A DNA stretch of 64,000 bases from an uncultured Craurococcus sp. (GTDB lineage Bacteria; Pseudomonadota; Alphaproteobacteria; Acetobacterales; Acetobacteraceae). The stretch is from positions 42,324 to 106,323 of the forward strand of contig CADCTD010000170.1 of assembly GCA_902805545.1 (NCBI GenBank), in the 5' to 3' direction. The first letter of the stretch is position 1, and each line of letters starts with the position of its first letter. Positions 26,773 through 36,924 of the stretch are shown here, piece by piece. The notes under the pieces were generated by a model. The model searched no databases and was not told the origin of the DNA. It saw only the letters and a list, made by a program, of their open reading frames with translations. The translations under genes were made by a program, and so were the position numbers.

Positions 26773-28265
26773 GCCAGCGCCGCCAGCTGCTCGCCGAGCG
26801 CCGTCTCGCTCGTCGCCTCCACCGGCGTGTCGGAGACGAGGCGGCCGCGATGCAGCACGAGGATGCGGTTGCAATTCTCGACCAGCTCCGGGAGGTCGTC
26901 CGAGATCATCAGCACGCCGAGCCCCCGCGCGCGGGCCAGCTCGCGGATCTTGCGATGGATGCCGGACTTGGAGCCGACATCGACGCCGACGGTGGGGCCG
27001 TTCAGGATCAGCAGGCGCGGGTCGTTGAGCAGCCAGCGGCCGATCACCACGCGCTGCTGGTTGCCGCCCGAAAGCTGGGTGACGGGGCGGTCGCCGGTCG
27101 GGGTGGCGATGGCCATCTCCCGGATCATCCCGGCGGCGTCGCGGGCGGCGCGGCCGGGCTGGATGACGCCGGCGCGGCTCAGCCGGGGGAGGGAGGTGGC
27201 CAGCATGTTGCGGTCGATGGTCTGGGCGAGGAAGAGGCCCTCGGTCAGCCGGTCCTCCGGGACATAGGCGATGCCGTGCCCGATCGCGCGCTGCACGCTG
27301 TCGAGCCGGACCTCGCGGCCGCCGATGCGGATGCGGCCCGCATAGCCGGGACGCATGCCGAAGAGGGCAAGGGCGAGTTCCGTCCGGCCGGAGCCGAGCA
27401 GGCCGGAGACGCCGACGATCTCGCCGGGCATGACGCGGAGGGAGACATCCTCGAGCTGGCCGGGAATGGTCAGCCCCTCCACCTCCAGCAGCGGCGCGGC
27501 GCCGGGGGAGGGTTCCCAGCGATAGCCCTCGGCGGCGATCTCCTGGCCGGTCATGGCGCGGGTGATGGCGGCCTCGTCGAACTCGGCGATGGGACCGGCG
27601 GCGACCACGCGGCCGTTGCGGATGACCGTCAGCCGCTCGCTGATCTCGAGCATCTCGCGCATCTTGTGGCTGACGAAGAGAACGGCGATGCCCCTCGACT
27701 GGATGTCCCGCACCACGCGGAACAGCGCCGCGACCTCGCGCCCTGTCAGCGCCGTGGTCGGCTCGTCCATGATGAGCAGGCGCGGGTCCGACATCAGCGC
27801 GCGGGCGATGGCGACGAGCTGCTTGCCGGAGGTCGGCAGGGTCTCGACCGGCGCGTCGAGGTCGAGCTCGACGCCGAGGCGGTCGATGGCCTGGCGGGCG
27901 ATCTGGCGGACGCGGCGCCAGGAGACGAGCTTCCGCCCCTCCTGCAGCTCGCTGCTCAGCGCCAGGTTCTCGGCAACCGAGAGGTTCCCGAACAGCGAGA
28001 AGTCCTGGTAGATCACCTGCACGCCCTGGGCGATGGCGGCGCGCGGCGTCATGCTCTCGATCCGCTGCCCATCGATCAGCAGCTCGCCCTGGTCGGGCTG
28101 CCAGACGCCCGAGACGACCTTGATGAGCGTCGACTTGCCGGAGCCGTTCTCCCCGGCCAGGCAATGGATCTCGCCCCGCCCGATCGAGAGCGACACGTCC
28201 TCGAGGGCGCGCACGGCGGCGAAGCTCTTGCCGACATGGCGCAATTCGATGAGCGGGGCGGCCAT
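26769..28265 (-). CDS. Sugar ABC transporter, double-domain ATP-binding protein
   Basis: A 498-residue fusion of two ATPase domains, as usual for pentose importers. Domain 1 is canonical in Walker A (GENGSGKST) and Walker B (LLIMDEPTTAL), with TSGKQ in place of LSGGQ. Domain 2 has GLLGSGRTEL for Walker A and LSGGNQQRVVIGRWL, but its Walker B reads LLILNGPTVGVDV, so both the Mg-binding Asp and the catalytic Glu are lost. ATP turnover probably occurs at one site. It follows the binding-protein gene by 18 bp. Confidence 0.92.
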   Translation of the reverse strand: MAAPLIELRHVGKSFAAVRALEDVSLSIGRGEIHCLAGENGSGKSTLIKVVSGVWQPDQGELLIDGQRIESMTPRAAIAQGVQVIYQDFSLFGNLSVAENLALSSELQEGRKLVSWRRVRQIARQAIDRLGVELDLDAPVETLPTSGKQLVAIARALMSDPRLLIMDEPTTALTGREVAALFRVVRDIQSRGIAVLFVSHKMREMLEISERLTVIRNGRVVAAGPIAEFDEAAITRAMTGQEIAAEGYRWEPSPGAAPLLEVEGLTIPGQLEDVSLRVMPGEIVGVSGLLGSGRTELALALFGMRPGYAGRIRIGGREVRLDSVQRAIGHGIAYVPEDRLTEGLFLAQTIDRNMLATSLPRLSRAGVIQPGRAARDAAGMIREMAIATPTGDRPVTQLSGGNQQRVVIGRWLLNDPRLLILNGPTVGVDVGSKSGIHRKIRELARARGLGVLMISDDLPELVENCNRILVLHRGRLVSDTPVEATSETALGEQLAALA

Positions 28266-28283
28266 CTGATAAGGCGTCGGCGA

Positions 28284-29345
28284 CTAGAAGTTGTACTGGG
28301 CCATGTTGTCCTTGGTGACGCCGACCCAGCCCTGGCCGACCAGCACGCCCGGCCGCTTCGGGTCCGGCGCCTGCAGGCTGTTGTAGCCGGCGAGGCCGAG
28401 GTCGAGCCCGGCCTTCACCGGCTTCTTCGCCAGCGCCATCACGGCAAGGATGTTCATGGCGTAGCCGGCCGTCGCCGGGTCCCAGAACTGGATGTAGTTG
28501 ATGTCGCCGTTGCGCAGGTACTGCCCGGCGACGGAGACGAGGCCGGTGCCGGAGAAGAACAGCTTGCCGGCGAGCTTGCGCTCGGCGATCAGCCGGCCTG
28601 CCCCCGCCGAGGTCGGCATCGGCGCGCCGAGGATGCCCTTCAGGTCCGGATAGGCGGTGAGGACTTCCTTCAGCTTGTTGTAGTCGGTGGTCGCGTCGTC
28701 ATAGGTCTCGATGCGGCGCGTCACTTCCTGCATCCTCGGGAAGTTCTGCTTCTGGTAGGCGACGGCGCCGTCGATCCACTCCATCTGCGATTGCGAGGTG
28801 AGGCTGCCGACGGTCGCGACATACTTGCCCTCGCCGCCCATGTCGCGCGCCAGCACCTCCATCAGCTTGGCGCCATAGGCGTGGTTGTCGAAGGCTTCGA
28901 TGTCGTAGTCGATGTTCTCGAGGCTCGATGCCTCGTGCGAGATGACGGTGATGCCCTGGCGCCGCGCCTTCCGCAGCACCGGCTCCACCGCCTCGACCGA
29001 GAAGGGGACGATGCAGATGGCATCCACCCCCTGGGCGATCAGTCCCTCGACGAGCTGGACCTGTGCGGCGGCGTCCGCCGCGCTCGGGCCGACCATCCAG
29101 GTGTCGTGGCCCTGGTCGGCGCCGAACTGCTTCACGCCGGCGCGCATGCGGTCGAACCAGGCGATGCCGTCGACCTTCACCACGGTGGCGATGCTGTACT
29201 TCTTGGTAGCGCGGGCGCTGATGTCCTTCGACACCTTGCTCGCATCCACCGCCGCGCCCTGCGCGGAGGCCGGGCGGCCGAGGCTTGCCGCCATCAGCCC
29301 GCCCGCCGCGAGGGCGCCGAGGCTCCGCCTGTCGATTCCGGTCAT
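28284..29345 (-). CDS. Sugar ABC transporter substrate-binding protein
   Basis: Periplasmic binding protein (353 residues) of the ribose/rhamnose/AI-2 class. The N-terminus has a twin-arginine-like signal, DRRSLGALAAGGLMAAS, with cleavage expected near ASAQ. The mature protein follows the periplasmic-binding pattern: VKVDGIAWFDRMRAGVKQFG and GVDAICIVPFSVEAVEPVLRKAR. The ATG at 29345 has GGGAGAG just before it; an in-frame ATG at 29375 would overlap the deoC stop. It is the first gene of the importer, directly after deoC. Confidence 0.9.
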   Translation of the reverse strand: MTGIDRRSLGALAAGGLMAASLGRPASAQGAAVDASKVSKDISARATKKYSIATVVKVDGIAWFDRMRAGVKQFGADQGHDTWMVGPSAADAAAQVQLVEGLIAQGVDAICIVPFSVEAVEPVLRKARRQGITVISHEASSLENIDYDIEAFDNHAYGAKLMEVLARDMGGEGKYVATVGSLTSQSQMEWIDGAVAYQKQNFPRMQEVTRRIETYDDATTDYNKLKEVLTAYPDLKGILGAPMPTSAGAGRLIAERKLAGKLFFSGTGLVSVAGQYLRNGDINYIQFWDPATAGYAMNILAVMALAKKPVKAGLDLGLAGYNSLQAPDPKRPGVLVGQGWVGVTKDNMAQYNF

Positions 29346-29371
29346 TGGTGTCTCTCCCATGTCGGTCTGTT

Positions 29372-30049
29372 TCAATAGCCGCTGGCCGCCGGCATGCCGG
29401 TGACCAGCGCGACGCCGGAACTCGCCCCGATCCGGGTGGCGCCGGCGGCGATCATCGCCTCGGCGGCCTCGCGGGTGCGGATTCCGCCGGAGGCCTTGAC
29501 CCCCAGCGCATCCCCGACCGCGGCCCGCATCAGCGCCACATCGGCGGCGGTGGCGCCGCCGGTGGAGAAGCCGGTCGAGGTCTTGACGAAATCCGCCCCC
29601 GCCTCGGCAGCGAGGCGGCAGGCGAGGCGCTTCTGCGCATCGTCCAGCAGGCAGGTCTCGATGATGGTCTTCAGCACGCGGCCGGGGCAGGCGGCGCGCA
29701 CGGCGGCGATGTCGGCGCGCACCGCATCCGCCCGGCCCTCGCGCAGCGCCCCGATGGCGATGACCATGTCGATCTCCTCGGCGCCGTTGCGGACGGCATT
29801 CGCCGCCTCCGCCGCCTTGTCGGCCGGGGTGGTCGCGCCGAGGGGGAAGGCGACGACGGAGCAGGTGCGGACCTCGCTGCCGCGCAGCAGGCCCGCGACC
29901 AGCGGCACATGCACCGGGTTCACGCAGACCGAGCGGAAGCCGTACTCCCGCGCCTCGGCGCAGTAGCGGCGCAGCTCCGCCTCGGTCGCCTCCGGCTTCA
30001 GCAGGGTGTGGTCGATCAGCGGTGCCAGCGCGATCGGGGCCTGGGTCAT
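29372..30049 (-). CDS. deoC: Deoxyribose-phosphate aldolase
   Basis: Class I aldolase that splits 2-deoxyribose 5-phosphate into glyceraldehyde 3-phosphate and acetaldehyde. The 225-residue product has [10 protein letters not shown] near the start, the Schiff-base lysine in [14 protein letters not shown] and the second active lysine in [10 protein letters not shown]. The frame runs to 31006 upstream but the ATG at 30049 starts the conserved sequence. It begins the leftward operon deoC-ABC-mutarotase-kinase and is divergent from the DeoR gene. Confidence 0.95.
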   Translation of the reverse strand: MTQAPIALAPLIDHTLLKPEATEAELRRYCAEAREYGFRSVCVNPVHVPLVAGLLRGSEVRTCSVVAFPLGATTPADKAAEAANAVRNGAEEIDMVIAIGALREGRADAVRADIAAVRAACPGRVLKTIIETCLLDDAQKRLACRLAAEAGADFVKTSTGFSTGGATAADVALMRAAVGDALGVKASGGIRTREAAEAMIAAGATRIGASSGVALVTGMPAASGY

Positions 30050-30145
30050 GCGGCGGGGCGTCCTCGGGATTGTTAGAATCTTAACCTTTGTGGTATCTGA
30101 AACATCGGTTGTCCGAGCGTCAAGCACACCAATCCGGGAGGAGTG
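30050..30145. promoter_or_regulatory. deoC/deoR divergent promoter region
   Basis: A 96-bp gap, AT-rich at its centre (30067-30110), that must hold both promoters. An imperfect palindrome, GTTAGAATCTTAAC, lies at 30072-30085, and related half-sites (aatct, tatct) follow within 22 bp. It is the likely operator for the DeoR protein; this is inference. Confidence 0.45.
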
Positions 30146-30913
30146 ATGGCGGAGGGCGCAAGGCAGGGCGCCCGGCTGGCGCGGCTGCAGGCGATGGTGG
30201 CGGAGGGTGGGCCGATGCGGCTGGAGGCCGCGGCGGCCTCGCTCGGCGTCTCCTCCATGACCCTGCGGCGCGACCTGGCGCGGCCCGGCCTCGACCTCAG
30301 CCTGCTCGGCGGGCATGTGGTGCCGCTCGGCGCCGGTGCGGGATATGCGCTGGAGCGGGAGCAGGGCAGCCATCGCGCCGCCAAGCGCCAGGCGGCACGG
30401 CATGCCGCGGCGCTGGTCGAGGAGGGCGACACGCTCTTCGTCGATTGCGGCACCACCATGCCGCATCTGGCGGAGGCGCTGCGGCCCGGCATCTTCCTCA
30501 CCATTCTCTGCTATGCGCTCAACATCGCAACGCTGCTCAGCCGGCGGCCGCAGACGCAGCTGATCCTGCTCGGCGGGCTGTTCCACCCTGCGTCCGCGAC
30601 CTTCGCCTCGGACGAGGCGCTGGCAAGCCTCAGGCGCATCCGCATCAACAAGGCCTTCCTCTCGGCGGGTGGGGTGGATGCGGCAGGCGGCGTCACCTGC
30701 ACCAATTTCAACGAGGTGCCGGTGAAGCAGGCTGCCATGGCCGCCGCGGCGCAATCCATCCTTGTCGTGGATGCGAGCAAGTTGGGGCGGCTGAAGCCAG
30801 CGCATTTCGCCCCCATCGGGGCCTTTGACCGCATTGTGACCAGCCCGCTCCCCGATCCCGCCGCGGCCCTGCCGCTGCGCCGTGCCGGGATCCGGCTGGA
30901 CGAGGCATCGTAG
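30146..30913 (+). CDS. DeoR-family transcriptional repressor
   Basis: Regulator of 255 residues. The winged helix-turn-helix spans about residues 8-55 ([20 protein letters not shown]), followed by the DeoR sensor domain with [22 protein letters not shown] and [24 protein letters not shown], where a phosphosugar normally binds. GTG at 30143 and ATG at 30146 both fit the GGGAGGAG ribosome site. It is divergent from the deoC operon and directly upstream of the FGGY kinase, so it probably controls both sides. Confidence 0.92.
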   Translation: MAEGARQGARLARLQAMVAEGGPMRLEAAAASLGVSSMTLRRDLARPGLDLSLLGGHVVPLGAGAGYALEREQGSHRAAKRQAARHAAALVEEGDTLFVDCGTTMPHLAEALRPGIFLTILCYALNIATLLSRRPQTQLILLGGLFHPASATFASDEALASLRRIRINKAFLSAGGVDAAGGVTCTNFNEVPVKQAAMAAAAQSILVVDASKLGRLKPAHFAPIGAFDRIVTSPLPDPAAALPLRRAGIRLDEAS

Positions 30914-30938
30914 ACCGATGGAAGGGGGCGGGGCCGGC

Positions 30939-32570
30939 ATGCAGGACATCGTCATCGGCGTGGATGTGGGCACCGGCAGCGCCCGGGCCGGCGCCTTCGA
31001 CGGCACGGGGCGGATGCTGGGCCAGGCGAGCTGCCCGATCCGGCTCTGGGCGCCGCGGCCGGGCTACGCGCAGCAGAGCTCGGCGGATATCTGGGGCGCG
31101 GTCTGCCAGGCGGTGCGCGGGGCGATGGCGGGGCTCGACACAGGGCGGGTGCGGGGAGCGGGCTTCGACGCCACCTGCTCGCTCGTCGCGCTGGATGCGG
31201 CGGGGGCGCCCGTCTCCGTCAGCCCGGGGGGCGAGGCGGAGCAGGACATCATCGTCTGGATGGACCATCGCGCCGCGGCGGAGGCCGAGGCGATCAATGC
31301 CGGCGGGCACGAGGTGCTGCGCTATGTCGGCGGGCGGATCTCGCTCGAGATGCAGGTGCCGAAGCTGCTCTGGCTGAAGCGGCACCTGCCGGCCGCCTGG
31401 GGGCGGGCGGCGCTGTTCCTCGACCTGCCGGACTTCCTCACCTGGCGGGCCACGGGCAACGCGGCGCGCTCGCTCTGCTCGACGGTCTGCAAATGGACCT
31501 ATCTGGGGCGGGAGGGGCGGTGGGATGCGGCCTTCTTCCATGCCGTCGGGCTCGGAGAACTGGCAGAAGAGGGGTTCCGGCGGATCGGGACCGAGATCCT
31601 GCCGGTGGGGCAGGCGATTCCCGGCGGGCTGGCGGCCGGGGCGGCGGCGGAGCTCGGGCTGCCGTCGGGCATCCCGGTCGGCGCCTCGGCGATCGATGCG
31701 CATGCGGGCGGTCTCGGGACGATCGGCGCGGCGCTCGACGGCGCGGCGCCGGATGCGGCGGCGCTGCGGCGCCGGCTGGCGCTGATCGGCGGCACATCGA
31801 GCTGCCACATGGCCGTCTCGGCCGAGCCGCGCTTCGTGCCGGGGGTCTGGGGCCCCTATTACTCCGCCATGCAGCCGGGGCTCTGGCTGAACGAGGGCGG
31901 GCAGTCGGCGACGGGCGCGCTGATCGACCATGTCATCACCACCCATGCCGCCTATCCGGCGCTGGCGGAGGAGGCGCGGCAGGCGGGCGCGACGGTCTAT
32001 GCGCGGCTCAATGCCCGGATCGAGGCGCTGGCGGCGCCGCTCGCCTTCCCGGCGCTGCTGACCGAGGGGCTGCATGTGCTGCCGGATTTCCACGGCAACC
32101 GCTCGCCGCTGGCCGATGCGGGAATGCGGGGGATGGTCTCCGGCCTCACGCTATCGGCCGGGACGGACGATCTGGCGCGGCTCTACCTCGCCACGGTGCA
32201 GGCCGTGGCCTATGGCACGCGGCATGTCGTCGAGGCGATGAATGGCGAGGGCTATGCCATCGACACCATGCTCGCCAGCGGCGGTGGGACGAAGAACCCG
32301 GTCTTCCTCCGCGAGCATGCGGATGCCACCGCCTGCCGAATCGTGCTGCCGGAGGAGCCGGAGGCGGTGCTGCTCGGCGCGGCGATGCTGGGGGCGGTGG
32401 CGGCCGGGCTGCATCCCGGCCTGCCCGAAGCGATGGCGGCGATGAGCCGGGCGGGCGAGGTGCGGCGGCCCGACCCGGCCACGCGGCGCTACCACGAGGC
32501 CAAGTATGCGGTCTTCCGCCGCATGCAGTCCGACCAGCTGGACTACAGGCGGCTCATGGCCGGGGCGTGA
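30939..32570 (+). CDS. FGGY-family pentulose kinase
   Basis: Sugar kinase of 543 residues, of the type that phosphorylates D-ribulose or similar pentuloses. Visible are the N-terminal phosphate loop [16 protein letters not shown], the [14 protein letters not shown] stretch, [16 protein letters not shown] and the C-terminal [17 protein letters not shown] adenosine motif. GGAAGGGGG about ten bases upstream supports ATG 30939; an ATG at 30918 adds seven residues. It follows the DeoR gene in the same direction. The presence of both an FGGY and a PfkB-type kinase suggests two related substrates. Confidence 0.87.
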   Translation: MQDIVIGVDVGTGSARAGAFDGTGRMLGQASCPIRLWAPRPGYAQQSSADIWGAVCQAVRGAMAGLDTGRVRGAGFDATCSLVALDAAGAPVSVSPGGEAEQDIIVWMDHRAAAEAEAINAGGHEVLRYVGGRISLEMQVPKLLWLKRHLPAAWGRAALFLDLPDFLTWRATGNAARSLCSTVCKWTYLGREGRWDAAFFHAVGLGELAEEGFRRIGTEILPVGQAIPGGLAAGAAAELGLPSGIPVGASAIDAHAGGLGTIGAALDGAAPDAAALRRRLALIGGTSSCHMAVSAEPRFVPGVWGPYYSAMQPGLWLNEGGQSATGALIDHVITTHAAYPALAEEARQAGATVYARLNARIEALAAPLAFPALLTEGLHVLPDFHGNRSPLADAGMRGMVSGLTLSAGTDDLARLYLATVQAVAYGTRHVVEAMNGEGYAIDTMLASGGGTKNPVFLREHADATACRIVLPEEPEAVLLGAAMLGAVAAGLHPGLPEAMAAMSRAGEVRRPDPATRRYHEAKYAVFRRMQSDQLDYRRLMAGA

Positions 32571-32595
32571 GGGGGGCGGCGCCCCCCTCCGCCGG

Positions 32596-33684
32596 TCAGC
32601 GCTGCGCTGCGGCGGCCGGGAAGGCGAAGTTGTCGAAGCTGCTCTCGGCGATGCGGAACCACTGGTACTCCTCCTGCCGGTAGGCCCGGTAGGCGGCCCA
32701 GATCTTCCGGAAGCGCTCGTTCCTGCCGGAGAGCTCATCGTACATTGCATTCGCCTCGTTCCAGGCGGCCTGCAGGATCTCGCGCGGCCAGGGGCGGAGC
32801 TGGGCGCCGGCGGCGACCAGGCGGCGCAGCGCCTGCGGGTTCAGGTGGTCGTACTGGGCGAGCATGTTGGCATTGGCCTCGCTGCAGGCGACCTCGATGG
32901 CGGCCTTGTAGCTGTCCGGCAGCTTCGCCATCGCATCGCGGTTGACGATGAAGTGGAGGTGCGCGCCGGCCTCCCAGAAGCCCGGATAGTAGTAGTAGCG
33001 GGCGACGCGGACGAAGCCGAGCTTCTCGTCGTCATGCGGGCCGACGAACTCCACCGCATCCAGCGCGCCGCGCTCGAGCGAGGGGTAGATGTCGGCGGGC
33101 GCGATGGCCTGGGGCACGGCGCCGAGCCGGGCGAAGAGCTGGCCGTTGAGGCCGGGGGTGCGGAATTTCAGCCCCTTCAGCTCGGCCAGGGTCTTCACCT
33201 CGTTGCGGAACCAGCCGCCCATCTGCGCGCCGGTGTCGCCGGCGGGGAAGCCGACGCAGTTGAACTCGGCGAGCAACTCGTCGCAGAGGGCGTTGCCGCC
33301 GCCATACTGCAGCCAGGCGAGGTTCTGCCGCGCGTTCAGGCCGAAGGGCACGCCGGTGAAGAAGTTCAGCGCCAGGTCCTTGCCGGCATAGTAGTAGAGC
33401 GGCGCATGGCCGCCCTCGATGGAGCCGGACTGCACCGCATCCAGCACCTGCGGGCCGGGGACGACCTCGCCGGCGGGGAAGAAGCGGATGCGGAAGCGGT
33501 TGTCGGTGAGCTGCGCGACGCGCTTGGCGATGTTGTCGCCGGTGCCGAAGAGCACGTCGAGGTTCCGCGGGAAGGCGGAGGAGATGCGCCAGTTCACCTC
33601 GGGCGCTGACTGGGCCAGGGCCGGGGCGGCCAGGGCGGCGGGCGTGGCGAGGGCGGCGGCGCCCAGGATCAGGCGGCGGTTCAT
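32596..33684 (-). CDS. TRAP transporter substrate-binding protein (DctP family)
   Basis: Periplasmic binding protein of 362 residues for organic acids or similar solutes. The signal is RRLILGAAALATPAALAAPALAQSAP. The mature start VNWRISSAFPRNLDVLFGTGDNIAKRV and the arginine-containing GLKFRTPGLNG segment are family features, and PSLERGALDAVEFVGPHDDEKLG fits the keto-acid or mannitol-type subgroup. The ATG at 33684 follows GGAGGAA. No DctQ or DctM membrane subunits are found in the window, so the receptor is an orphan here. Confidence 0.9.
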   Translation of the reverse strand: MNRRLILGAAALATPAALAAPALAQSAPEVNWRISSAFPRNLDVLFGTGDNIAKRVAQLTDNRFRIRFFPAGEVVPGPQVLDAVQSGSIEGGHAPLYYYAGKDLALNFFTGVPFGLNARQNLAWLQYGGGNALCDELLAEFNCVGFPAGDTGAQMGGWFRNEVKTLAELKGLKFRTPGLNGQLFARLGAVPQAIAPADIYPSLERGALDAVEFVGPHDDEKLGFVRVARYYYYPGFWEAGAHLHFIVNRDAMAKLPDSYKAAIEVACSEANANMLAQYDHLNPQALRRLVAAGAQLRPWPREILQAAWNEANAMYDELSGRNERFRKIWAAYRAYRQEEYQWFRIAESSFDNFAFPAAAAQR

Positions 33685-33800
33685 CGGTGGCGGTTCCTCC
33701 CGGTCGGGGCCGGACATTGCGCCCGGCCCATGGTCATGCGGCGCATGGAAAAGCCTGAACGCGCGCCGGAAGCAATACCCTAACGATCGAAAGGGGCGGC

Positions 33801-34433
33801 ATGGCGGATGCAGAAGGGTTGCGGCGGTCCTGGCTGGCGGTTCCGCTGGTGGCGATCGGCGGCTGCGTGGATGCGATCGGCTGGCTGCGGCTGCAGGAGC
33901 TGTTCGTCAGCTTCATGAGCGGGACGAGCACGCTGCTCGGCGTCGCGGTGGCGGCGCGCCAGCCGGGCCGCGCGGCGGAGCTGGCGGTGGTGGTAGCGCT
34001 CTTCGCGCTCGGCGCGGTGGCGGGGGCGGGGCTGGCGCGGCTGGCAGGGCGGCGGCGGGCGGCGGCGGTGCTGGGCGTGGTGGCAGTGCTGCTGGGCTGC
34101 GGGTGGCGGCTGCCCTCGGTGGAGGGGGCCGGCTTGCCCTTGATGGCCTTCGCGGTGGTGCCGGCGATGGGGGCGCTGAACCTCGCCCTGCCAGGGGTGG
34201 GCGGGATCACCTTCGTCACCGGTGCGCTGACTCGCTTTGCCGATGCGCTGGTGACGGCGCTGGCGGGGGCGGGGCGGCATGGCGCCTGGGTGGTGCAGGC
34301 CGCGGCCTGGATGGCGCTGGTTGCCGGAGCGACGGCAGGGGCCTGGCTGGAGGCGCGGATGGGGCAGGATGCGCTGGTGGTGCCGGCCCTGGCCGCCGCA
34401 ATGGCGGCCGTGGTGGCGGTTCGGCGGGTTTAG
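33801..34433 (+). CDS. DUF1275 (YoaK-like) membrane protein
   Basis: A 210-residue protein with about six membrane segments. The start AIGGCVDAIGWLRLQELFVSFMSGTSTLLGVA is diagnostic of the DUF1275 family, as is the later MGALNLALPGVGGITFVTGALT. Function of the family is not known. AAAGGGG precedes the ATG. It converges with the next small gene, their stops overlapping by 4 bp. Confidence 0.88.
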   Translation: MADAEGLRRSWLAVPLVAIGGCVDAIGWLRLQELFVSFMSGTSTLLGVAVAARQPGRAAELAVVVALFALGAVAGAGLARLAGRRRAAAVLGVVAVLLGCGWRLPSVEGAGLPLMAFAVVPAMGALNLALPGVGGITFVTGALTRFADALVTALAGAGRHGAWVVQAAAWMALVAGATAGAWLEARMGQDALVVPALAAAMAAVVAVRRV

Positions 34434-34753
34434 GCTGCTATGGCGTCCACACGTTCAGGTTGCGGAAGGCTGCCGACGCTGCATGTGCCGATCGGACCGA
34501 ATTCGGCCATCTGGGGCAGGCGCCAGGCCTCGACCAGTCGCGGATCGGACCAGGGCGGCGGCAGGTCCTGCGTTGGCCCGGCGGCGGACTGCAACGGCAC
34601 GATGAAGGCGCAATTGGCGAATTGCCGAGCCTGTTCAACGCTGTCCGCGACGATGTGGCAGGGTGCGCTGTGCCAGCTCATGGCCCAGGCGGGATGGTCG
34701 AGGGCGGTTGGACGAGGCTCAAGGCGGAAGACAGCCATCGCGTCAGGATCCAT
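34430..34753 (-). CDS. Hypothetical protein, 107 residues
   Basis: Small soluble protein without a recognised domain. The pattern FRLEPRPTALDHPAWAMSWHSAPCHIVADSVEQARQFA looks like a short alpha/beta unit seen in scattered alphaproteobacterial hypotheticals. ATGs at 34753 and 34738. Codon use is somewhat less GC-biased than the neighbours. A possible promoter is upstream at 34812-34839. Confidence 0.6.
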   Translation of the reverse strand: MDPDAMAVFRLEPRPTALDHPAWAMSWHSAPCHIVADSVEQARQFANCAFIVPLQSAAGPTQDLPPPWSDPRLVEAWRLPQMAEFGPIGTCSVGSLPQPERVDAIAA

Positions 34754-34811
34754 GGTGCAGTGCGTTAAGAAACCTTCGCGCTACATCCCGGGACGATCCA
34801 CTCTCGTTACC

Positions 34812-34839
34812 GTCATAGTTATCACAAGCTTGCGTTGAA
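34812..34839 (-). promoter_or_regulatory. Possible sigma-70 promoter
   Basis: On the minus strand TTCAAC, a 16-bp spacer and TATGAC form a plausible -35/-10 pair in a locally AT-rich gap, about 60 bp before the 107-residue gene. Confidence 0.3.
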
Positions 34840-34880
34840 AAAAGGAGACTGATTATTCATTATTGGGCAGCCGTCAGGGA

Positions 34881-35306
34881 TCAGGAGGGGCCGCCTGCGC
34901 CCCGCAGCAGCACTACGGCCACCGCCACCAGCTGGGCCATGTTCAGCAGGACGGAGAGGCGATGGGCACGGTCGAAGCGGGGCTTCGCCGCCGCATCCCC
35001 GGCCTGGGCGGCATCGGAGAGCCGGTTGATCCGCGGCATCAGCCCCTGGCGGAGCCAGACCGTCAGCGCGGCGATGAGGGCCATGGCCAGCGCATCGGCC
35101 GGGCGGGAGGGCGCCAGGGCGAGGGCGGCGAGGCCGGCCGTGCCGATCAGCCAGAGATAGTAGCGCGGGAAGAGCTGGCGGATGAAGCGCCCGGCCCATT
35201 CCGGCGGCAGGCGGGTGAAGACCAGCGGCGCCACCACGGCGGCGAAGAAGACCATGCCGCCGAGCAGCAGGGCGAGGCTGAGGAGAGCGAGGCCTGGGAG
35301 GATCAT
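34881..35306 (-). CDS. DUF4149 small membrane protein
   Basis: A 141-residue inner-membrane protein with four predicted segments. Family pattern: LLLGGMVFFAAVVAPLVFTRLPPEWAGRFIRQLFPRYY near the start. The frame extends to 35405; the ATG at 35306 starts at the first segment with GGGAGG upstream. Function unknown. It lies 145 bp downstream of ahcY on the same strand. Confidence 0.8.
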   Translation of the reverse strand: MILPGLALLSLALLLGGMVFFAAVVAPLVFTRLPPEWAGRFIRQLFPRYYLWLIGTAGLAALALAPSRPADALAMALIAALTVWLRQGLMPRINRLSDAAQAGDAAAKPRFDRAHRLSVLLNMAQLVAVAVVLLRGAGGPS

Positions 35307-35451
35307 GCGGCGGCGGAGATGGCCCCGTTGCCGCATCTGGCAAGACGCCTCGCCGGTGCCGTCCCGCGGCATCGCCGCGGGACGCTTGCCGAAGCCTCGT
35401 GTCACGCGGCGCCGGCGGCGCCCCCGCGGGGGCGCGCCGCGCCGTCCTAGC

Positions 35452-36846
35452 TCAGTACCGGTACTGCTCGGTCTTGAAGGGGCCCTGCTCCGGCACGCCG
35501 ATATAGGCGGCCTGCTGCGCGCTGAGCTTGGTCAGCTTGGCGCCGACCTTGTCGAGATGGAGCGCGGCGACCTTCTCGTCGAGGTGCTTCGGCAGGACGT
35601 AGACCTTCTTCTCGTACTTGCCCGGGTTCGCCCAGAGCTCGATTTGCGCCAGCGTCTGGTTGGTGAAGCTGGCCGACATGACGAAGCTCGGATGGCCGGT
35701 GGCGTTGCCGAGGTTCACGAGCCGCCCCTCGGAGAGCAGGATGATGCGCTTGCCGTCCGGGAACTCGACCTCGTCCACCTGCGGCTTCACGTTGTGCCAC
35801 TTCTGGTTCTTCAGCGCCGCGACCTGGATCTCGCTGTCGAAGTGGCCGATGTTGCAGACGATGGCGCGGTGCTTCATCGCCCGCATGTGGTCGATGGTGA
35901 TGACATCGACATTGCCTGTCGCGGTGACGAAGATGTCGGCGCGCGGGGCGGCATCCTCCATCGTCACGACCTCATAGCCCTCCATCGCGGCCTGGAGCGC
36001 GCAGATCGGGTCCGCCTCGGAGACCATGACGCGGCAGCCGGCATTGCGGAGAGAGGCGGCCGAGCCCTTGCCGACATCGCCGAAGCCCGCGACCATCGCG
36101 ACCTTGCCCGACATCATCACGTCCGTGCCGCGGCGGATGCCGTCGACCAGGCTCTCGCGGCAGCCGTAGAGGTTGTCGAATTTCGACTTGGTGACGCTGT
36201 CGTTCACGTTGATGGCGGGGAAGAGCAGCTTGCCCTCGCGCGCCATGGTGTAGAGGCGGTGCACGCCCGTCGTCGTCTCCTCGGAGACGCCGCGGATGCT
36301 GGCGGCCAGCTTGGCGAACCAGCCCGGCTTGGTCTTCAGGCAGTCCTGGATGAGGGCGAAGAAGGCCTCCTCCTCCTCATTGGCCGGCTTGCCGAGGAAG
36401 GCCGTGTCGCCCTGCTCGGCGCGCAGGCCGTAATGGACGAGGAGCGTCATGTCGCCGCCGTCGTCGAGCAGCATGTTCGGCTCGCCACCATCGGCCCATT
36501 CGAGCGTCTTCTGCACGTAGGACCAGTACTCCGGCAGGGTCTCGCCCTTCACCGCGAAGACCGGGGTGCCGGCGGCGGCGATGGCGGCCGCGGCGTGGTC
36601 CTGGGTCGAGAAGATGTTGCAGGAGGACCAGCGGACATCGGCGCCGAGGGCCTTCAGCGTCTCGATCAGCACGGCGGTCTGGATGGTCATGTGCAGGCAG
36701 CCAGCGATGCGGGCGCCCTTGAGCGGCTGGGACGGGCCATAGTCGCGGCGCACGGCCATCAGGCCGGGCATCTCGTCCTCGGCCATGGCGATCTCCTTCC
36801 GGCCCCAATCGGCCAGGCTGAGATCCTTCACGATGCTATCGGCCAT
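35452..36846 (-). CDS. ahcY: S-adenosylhomocysteine hydrolase
   Basis: Cytoplasmic NAD-dependent enzyme that cleaves S-adenosylhomocysteine to adenosine and homocysteine, closing the methylation cycle. The 464-residue product has [16 protein letters not shown], the substrate motif [28 protein letters not shown], the NAD-binding [14 protein letters not shown] and the C-terminal [18 protein letters not shown] ending in KTEQYRY. The ATG at 36846 starts the conserved region. A 20-bp palindrome about 79 bp upstream is a likely regulatory site. Confidence 0.97.
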   Translation of the reverse strand: MADSIVKDLSLADWGRKEIAMAEDEMPGLMAVRRDYGPSQPLKGARIAGCLHMTIQTAVLIETLKALGADVRWSSCNIFSTQDHAAAAIAAAGTPVFAVKGETLPEYWSYVQKTLEWADGGEPNMLLDDGGDMTLLVHYGLRAEQGDTAFLGKPANEEEEAFFALIQDCLKTKPGWFAKLAASIRGVSEETTTGVHRLYTMAREGKLLFPAINVNDSVTKSKFDNLYGCRESLVDGIRRGTDVMMSGKVAMVAGFGDVGKGSAASLRNAGCRVMVSEADPICALQAAMEGYEVVTMEDAAPRADIFVTATGNVDVITIDHMRAMKHRAIVCNIGHFDSEIQVAALKNQKWHNVKPQVDEVEFPDGKRIILLSEGRLVNLGNATGHPSFVMSASFTNQTLAQIELWANPGKYEKKVYVLPKHLDEKVAALHLDKVGAKLTKLSAQQAAYIGVPEQGPFKTEQYRY

Positions 36847-36924
36847 CTGCGCATTCCCTGAAACAGGCGGTTCGGCGGGGCGCGTAGCATGGGCGGGCGA
36901 GGCTGGCCAGGGGTTTGCGACGAG

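Noticed and set aside
25780..28164. 794-residue frame suggesting a permease fused to a long N-terminal domain
   Set aside because: The N-terminal part is the wrong frame of the ATPase gene; the permease has its own ATG at 26772 with normal 4-bp overlap.
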